This document shows, piece after piece, positions 48,096 through 53,337 of a stretch of 53,337 nucleotides of DNA. The stretch lies in NCBI GenBank assembly GCA_026260175.1, contig JAKCWW010002809.1:1-53337 (forward strand), written 5' to 3'. Source of the DNA: Reticulitermes lucifugus (Eukaryota > Arthropoda > Insecta > Blattodea > Rhinotermitidae). The translations under genes and the position numbers were made by a program. Within the stretch, counting starts at the first letter, position 1, and each line of letters starts with the position of its first letter. Under the pieces are notes generated by a model. That model worked only from the letters and a program-made list of their open reading frames with translations. It had not been told where the DNA came from and made no database searches.

Positions 48096-51000
48096 TCAGT
48101 TTTGCTTCTTCTCCCCATTAACTGCAACCACTTCACTGACTACTCTCCTTCTTAGCTGCCAGTCAATTACTAATCTCCCTGTCAGCATGAAGAAAAACAC
48201 CTGAAAAAGTAAATGTAAAGCTGTCTGTCAGCTTAACCCCATGTGGGTATTTAAATGGCTTGCAGCTGTGCACAGAGTGGCCATTTAATTTACATGATGA
48301 CTGTTTCAACATGCCACTTACTTGGAAATGGATGGAAAGAAGTACAAAAATTCATGCATCAACAGTAAAGAACTTCCTCAAGCTAGTTAAATGGTACAGA
48401 AAGGTTACCTCCTTGACATCTGTTAGTGACAGAGAAAATTGAAAACTTACAGGTTACATATAATACTACTCAAATATCGTCCACAATTCCCATCATGGGC
48501 CCCACCTGACATTCACACACACACACACACACATTGGGTTAATTAAACTCCATATAATGAAGATATATGGAGGTGTGGTTGTAGACCCCTCCATATTTGT
48601 AACCCAAGACTTCAGTGTGGGTGACTGGTCAGCTTTACGCCCTGGCCACTTCACCACCATGCAAAGAGCACACAGTATTCATTTGACAGGAGACTGCATG
48701 AGATCCACCAGAGCCATTCTGAATGCTGGGGGGAAATGAACACTCTCTCTCGCCTGCCAGGAATCAAATTCAGATTCCTCAGTCATCCAGCCATTAGCCA
48801 AGTCTCTATGCCAATGAAGCTATCAAATCAACTTAATATATGAAGTTCAACTTAATATATGACGACTGTTGTGACTGAAGGTACTTTTCTTTCCTTTGTA
48901 TAACCAGACATAATGCTTATATAAAACCATGCAATCTGTTGCCAATTTTATTAGTCCTATCCATACTGGAGTCCACAATTTCTTCCTCAAGACAACTGGA
49001 AATTACTGTTTCCTCTGGGACCTTTTAATCACATTACTAAAACTTAAGATTTGTTAGCTAAGTTTATTTATCTAGCATATAGATATTTGCATATATTTAA
49101 TTTAATTTTAATCACAGTACTAAAGCTTAAGATTTGTAAGCTAAGTTTATTCATCTAACACATAGATATTTTTAATTTAAAGATGTTGTATATAAAAGGA
49201 AGAAAATGAAACTTTAGATGAGCATGAAAAGAAGGGCAAAAGCAGAATCAGCATTATGGGAATTAAGGGTACTCACATTAAATGAAGTGAAAGTGAACAG
49301 AAAGAAATTGTACTAAATCACTTCACAAAGCAGCATCCTTCTTGAGAAGCCAACAGTCGCCTGGCTAGTTGCAAAACTCTGTTCTTCATGGCAGCAAAAC
49401 ATTTATTACTTTGCTGACAACAGCTTGCCACTAGTTCCTGTCCTGAGCCACATCAGTCCAGCCCATATTTCTCAACCTATTTCTTTAAGGTTCCTTTTAG
49501 TATTTGCCTCCCCTGTATCCCTAGGTCTTCCAAGAATTCTCCTCCCCTCAGGTTTTCCATCTGAAGTTTTGTAGTGTTTATCATCTCCCATGCATTCAAC
49601 ATGCCCCACCCATCTCATCTTCTTGATTTCATCACCTTAATAATGTTTATTGAGAAGTACAAACTAATATATATGGGTTATGAAAGGAACCAATAAATTT
49701 TCAAATTGAGAAATAAGATGTGGGAAGACCAAAGAATAGTTGTTCAGATGATATTAAAAAACATGTGGATAAAAGAAAAAGAATCGTTAATCTTGAAAGA
49801 TTTTCATTATTATTAGGCTTGACTCACAAATTCTGCACATGCAGATTATTATATAGTAGAGACTCCTTGTATAAACCATGGGCTCCCATATTACAGACAT
49901 AATATTCACATATGTATTCTCTTACCAATGCTGGTGCAATCCTTTCAAATTTATCATTAACCATATAATGTGAATAAACTGCCATCATCATCATTACTAA
50001 CAACACAATGTTGGCTCCTTGCTTTACTGCACCTATAAAGAGATATGAGATTCAAAATGCAGTCATTCATGCACTAGAATTAATCATTGCAGGTTTTGTT
50101 ATCACCAATATGTTTATATTGCTTCCAGCATGCCAGTGCAGAAAAATCTGCAACAAACAGTTTGTTTTTCTCCTGTATCGTAATAATGGTACTTTATCAA
50201 GGTTTGGGTTTCCTTGAGTGTGCCAGCAGTTGTGTATGTGAGTTTTACCCATATCCTAACAACAGAGCCACTTTGGGTTTTCTCCTTATCCTAGAAATGA
50301 CACTAGTTTCAGATTTCTCTGAGCAAAGGATTTTTTCTGGAACTATATAACATAATGGGAAAGTCAATTGACTTGGACTTGAATCCATGCACATAACTAC
50401 AAAATTGATCATTGTTGCAAGTTTTCCTTCCTAAAATAAGTGTTTCTATTTGTACTCTTCCACTGTTATCTTTACTTCACACAAACATGGTGATGGATGG
50501 ATGGACAATGTTGATTTCAGTGTCACTGCAACCACTAACACAGCCACCACCACTGATTGGCTTACTGGTTTGTAACTTATTTTACAATGCAGTATTAAGC
50601 ACAAAACTAATGTAACAATGGATTAAATTAGACAATGATCATGAATGGCAACTCTGCAGAGACTTCTAGGTGATTGTGGTGATAGAACAACTAACAGAAC
50701 AAGTTCATTTCTCAAATAGGGCACTACAGATCACACCTGGAGAAGTAAACATGTAAATAACATAACATTTAATAAACAGGTACATACTACTTGGAATGAA
50801 TGCCTTTGCCAATCCACAAATTACTTCTAGAGTGCCTACTGTCCTTCGATACCACTTAGACAGCACTTTAAAATCCAGTGCTTCTGACAGTGGAAATACT
50901 TTTGCATATTTTACATATTCTTTTCTCTGCAAAAAAGAAAAGAAATATTAGATGTAAGGGAAATGTGTACATGTTGTTTTCCTGCAATAAAAATACAGCT

Positions 51001-52323
51001 TCAATGTTTCACAAGATCACAACCCTATGTTAGTAAATACACTTAACTGACAGTGTGCAATAGAAATTAATTAGAATACTGAAAGAGAACCACAATATCT
51101 TGCCTGCATGTTTCCTGCCCATTTCAGTCACAGCAGGCAAAGAATGAAAACTTTGTTTGTTGTTGAACATTTTATGACAAACCCTGTGATTATACAGCTC
51201 AAAATAAATGAGATATGAAAACCTGTCAACTCATACAGAATCTTGAAAAGGGCCAACAATTTGTAGAAATTATCAGTATGTTTCATAATTATGACCAATA
51301 TAGATTATCCTGTGCAGTTATATTACCTCCAAGATTTTCTAGGGTTAAAGGAAAACCCAGTAGCAAAAATCTATTTTATTTTTGCTTGTTATTTCGATCT
51401 CTATTAAATTCATAATGTAATATATTTATGTATGTATATATGGAAAACACCACCAGCATGGTGAGAATTACAAGGTGATGATTTTCACTTCAGCTCATGT
51501 GATCATGGAATAACCGGACCAAGGCATGTTTTTATCTCATTGCTACCAATCATCATTCTTGTAGTCAGTCTTCCATTCTGCAACTTCTGAAATCGATTAA
51601 CCTCAAATAAAAGCAAAGAAAGGACCGCACACAATTCACTGACCCATTAAGTAATCTCTGTTTGTCATTTCAGTTGAGGAAATGTCCATGTCTATGTTGT
51701 AAAACTGGTGTGAGAATATACAACTTAAGTGTAAATAAATATTGTGCCATGCTATATTTAATGGTTGTCTCAATTATACACTCCTCATTTGATAAAAGGA
51801 CAAAATAAAAGCAATGACAGACAATTTAGAAGGCATGCTACTTAAAAATAACTGCATATACACACTGAACTATACTGTAGATTCAGTACTGGTAACAAAC
51901 TATTTGCTGGCCAAGGCAAACTGCCAAGGACATTTTGCTAAAGTTAAATTAAGTATCTCTGCACCACACACACACACATATTTAAAAAATTACGGGTACT
52001 AATTATTCACATAAATTATCAGAATGACATTCTCGGAAGGCTTTATTGGACCCCCTGCTTGGATGATTATTTGTGTTACGACCCTGCTTAACGGGTTACA
52101 GATGTGACAGGGGAATGCAACACATCCATTTTGAGTGCAATTTAATAGTATTGTATACCATTACATAGCTCATTAAATTTACAGAAATACGTACCAGGTC
52201 TTTATGAAGGTCTTTACTGACTTGTGAGGTAATTTTCATTACCCCAACAAATATAAAAAATATTCCGAGCAGCACAGATAAACTTTTTAGTACGATCGAC
52301 CCCATGTTGGCTGGCAGCGCCAT
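48096..52323 (-). CDS. TMEM35: TMEM35 (NACHO)-like DoxX-family membrane protein, complete, 4 coding exons
   Basis: Exons in gene order: 52323-52195, 50926-50788 (or 50791), 50032-49926, 48200-48096. They give about 159 aa, near the roughly 167 aa I recall for human TMEM35A. Predicted membrane segments: about 10-30 (LLGIFFIFVGVMKIT), 71-89 (GTLEVICGLAKAFIPS), 96-113 (NIVLLVMMMMAVYSHYMV) and 126-138 (VFFFMLTGRLVI), followed by a basic C-terminal tail ending KKQN. Motifs shared with the family are G-x-K-IT near the first helix, LS-x-x-Y-RR-TVGTLEV-CG, the E-R-x-AP-AL-VF junction and GRL-V. Vertebrate TMEM35A is an endoplasmic reticulum chaperone for nicotinic acetylcholine receptors; that role here is inferred from homology only. 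An in-frame TAG at 52372-52374, with no ATG between, supports the start. Introns 1 and 3 each exceed 1.2 kb. Confidence 0.88.
48560..48830 (-). mobile_element. tRNA-derived SINE (family C) in TMEM35 intron 3
   Basis: On the minus strand the right end reads like a tRNA: an A-box-like ttggcatagagacttggcta, then gaatttgattcctgg as a decayed B box. The left extent is uncertain. Confidence 0.5.
49023..49180. repeat. 83-bp tandem duplication
   Basis: ttttaatcacattactaaaa begins the first unit at 49023 and ttttaatcacagtactaaag the second at 49106. The copies share most of acttaagatttgt..gctaagtttatt and diverge at their ends. Confidence 0.8.
49310..49645 (-). mobile_element. LINE tail (family N) in TMEM35 intron 3
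   Basis: Words cttgagaagccaacagtcgc, ggttccttttagtatttgcc, aggttttccatctgaag and cccacccatctcatcttctt follow the family order. It is sense relative to TMEM35. Confidence 0.75.
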
Positions 52324-53337
52324 TTGTAATACTGAATAATATTTATGAATTATTACCCTCCGAACTGCTCTCTACATTTGAGCAAGGGAGTGTTCATTTT
52401 ATTTAACGAACAGGTTCCCTCATAACGGCATTGGACATTTACAACCCGTACGCACAATAAATAATCTGCACATTATACTGAAGTGTTGGATTTCGCGAAT
52501 ATAAAAAGCCGCAAAATAGTCAAAACCATTGCAGCAACTGAAACAATCATACAGGCCATCAAATATAAACATATGTATTGCAGGGAGAAGAACAAAAAGT
52601 TTTCTTCTACACAAGGTATGTAGTAATTAATCTGGATTTGTATTCTTCTAACCGTGTGGAGGTTAAAAAGAACCAAATTCAGATAACCACGCCCACTACC
52701 TTAGAGAATGAAATCAAGTCATAGCCTACTCTGTTCGAGCAAACGCTTTGTTTTTTGGGGAAGCTGGATTGTTAATAACTTTGATTTAGTTTTAACAATA
52801 CTCCAAATATAGTGTATTATGTCGTAGTCAATAGGGACAAACGTATATTTTCATAACTAGTTTCTTTAATTTAAGGTCCCATCCTCGACTTTGGTGTACG
52901 CCTACGAAACAGTTTAGAATCGTACGGTGATTCAATAAGAGTATTTTCGATTAATTACTTGTAGATGAAATATTTGTACATTGTTGACTAAACTCTGATG
53001 TTGTTGAGGAACTTTCATCCACTGTTGGATATGAATGCATATGTAGGTAAGCCGTGATAATCGTAGTACATCTAATTCATGGTAATAACCCCCTATTCCA
53101 AGTAATGATGGCTGATCACCTCTAATCCGTGTTCTGATTAACGTAATGATTACGTACATCCAGGTGAAGGTGTAATGGACCCCTTGAAACAAGGTCTTGT
53201 AGCGCCATAGCGGCAGGTACGTGCGTAACTGTAGTCGGCGCCCAATGGCTGTAGTTAGTTGCGTATAGATGGCAGAGAAAGGCATACTTGCAGGCAAAGT
53301 TGGAACACATGTTGGTTAACCAACCAGCGTTCTGCAA
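52324..53337. other. TMEM35 5' flank and right edge
   Basis: CpG is locally denser at about 52430-52500 and 53160-53280. Overlapping minus-strand frames at 52932-53337 are open through a GC-richer stretch, with no recognised domain. They might be a repeat or an upstream exon of a gene running off the edge. Confidence 0.35.

Larger units (their letters stand above)
48201..49925. other. TMEM35 intron 3, repeat-filled
   Basis: This intron holds a CA tract (about 48515-48533), a SINE-like head (48740-48830), a short 19-bp-period duplication (48828-48862), an 83-bp tandem duplication (49023-49180) and a family N LINE tail (49310-49640). Confidence 0.6.

Noticed and set aside
1..53337. CRISPR array, operon or defence/toxin system
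   Set aside because: No regularly spaced direct repeats with unique spacers, no clustered intronless genes with ribosome binding sites. All real genes are spliced eukaryotic housekeeping or membrane-protein genes.

Overview
The window is a piece of a large, AT-rich, repeat-laden animal nuclear genome. Genes are split by GT-AG introns of about 0.1 to 1.9 kb, and most other sequence is decayed LINE, SINE and foldback debris. The proteins are arthropod-like. The repeat types (a LINE ending in a conserved ALVN..NLRVP tail, and tRNA-derived SINEs) suggest an insect, perhaps a cockroach or termite (Blattodea). The order is an inference and was not tested by search.

Three complete protein-coding genes could be assembled exon by exon. 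All joints keep frame and use GT/AG boundaries. (1) POLR3B/RPC2, the second-largest subunit of RNA polymerase III: minus strand, 22 coding exons from 32188 down to 11348, 1137 aa. (2) VTA1/LIP5, a cofactor of the ESCRT ATPase Vps4: plus strand, 5 coding exons from 32616 to 37818, 329 aa. (3) A TMEM35 (NACHO)-like small membrane protein of the DoxX-like group: minus strand, 4 coding exons from 52323 down to 48096, about 159 aa. All three starts are fixed by in-frame upstream stop codons.

Layout: 1-11347 is gene-poor, with LINE fragments at 3297-6480 and 8555-8875, a SINE nested in the first LINE at 6012-6292, a TA-rich hairpin near 7.0 kb and a CpG-rich patch near 8.3-8.5 kb. POLR3B fills 11348-32188, with repeats in many introns. 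POLR3B and VTA1 are divergent and share a 427-bp spacer that carries four copies of CACAGATTA. From 37819 to 48095 I see only repeats: a dead Tc1/mariner-like transposase, a long foldback element with a 13-bp flanking repeat, hairpins and LINE tails. TMEM35 follows, then a CpG-richer right edge.

The genes belong to separate processes (Pol III transcription, endosomal sorting/ESCRT, membrane-receptor chaperoning). Apart from the shared POLR3B-VTA1 promoter region nothing suggests they act together. I found no CRISPR array, true tRNA or rRNA gene, or prokaryotic-type system. The best items for a second look are the repeated motif in the divergent promoter, the foldback element, the partial duplication of the TMEM35 3' end, and eight LINE tails that all lie in one orientation.
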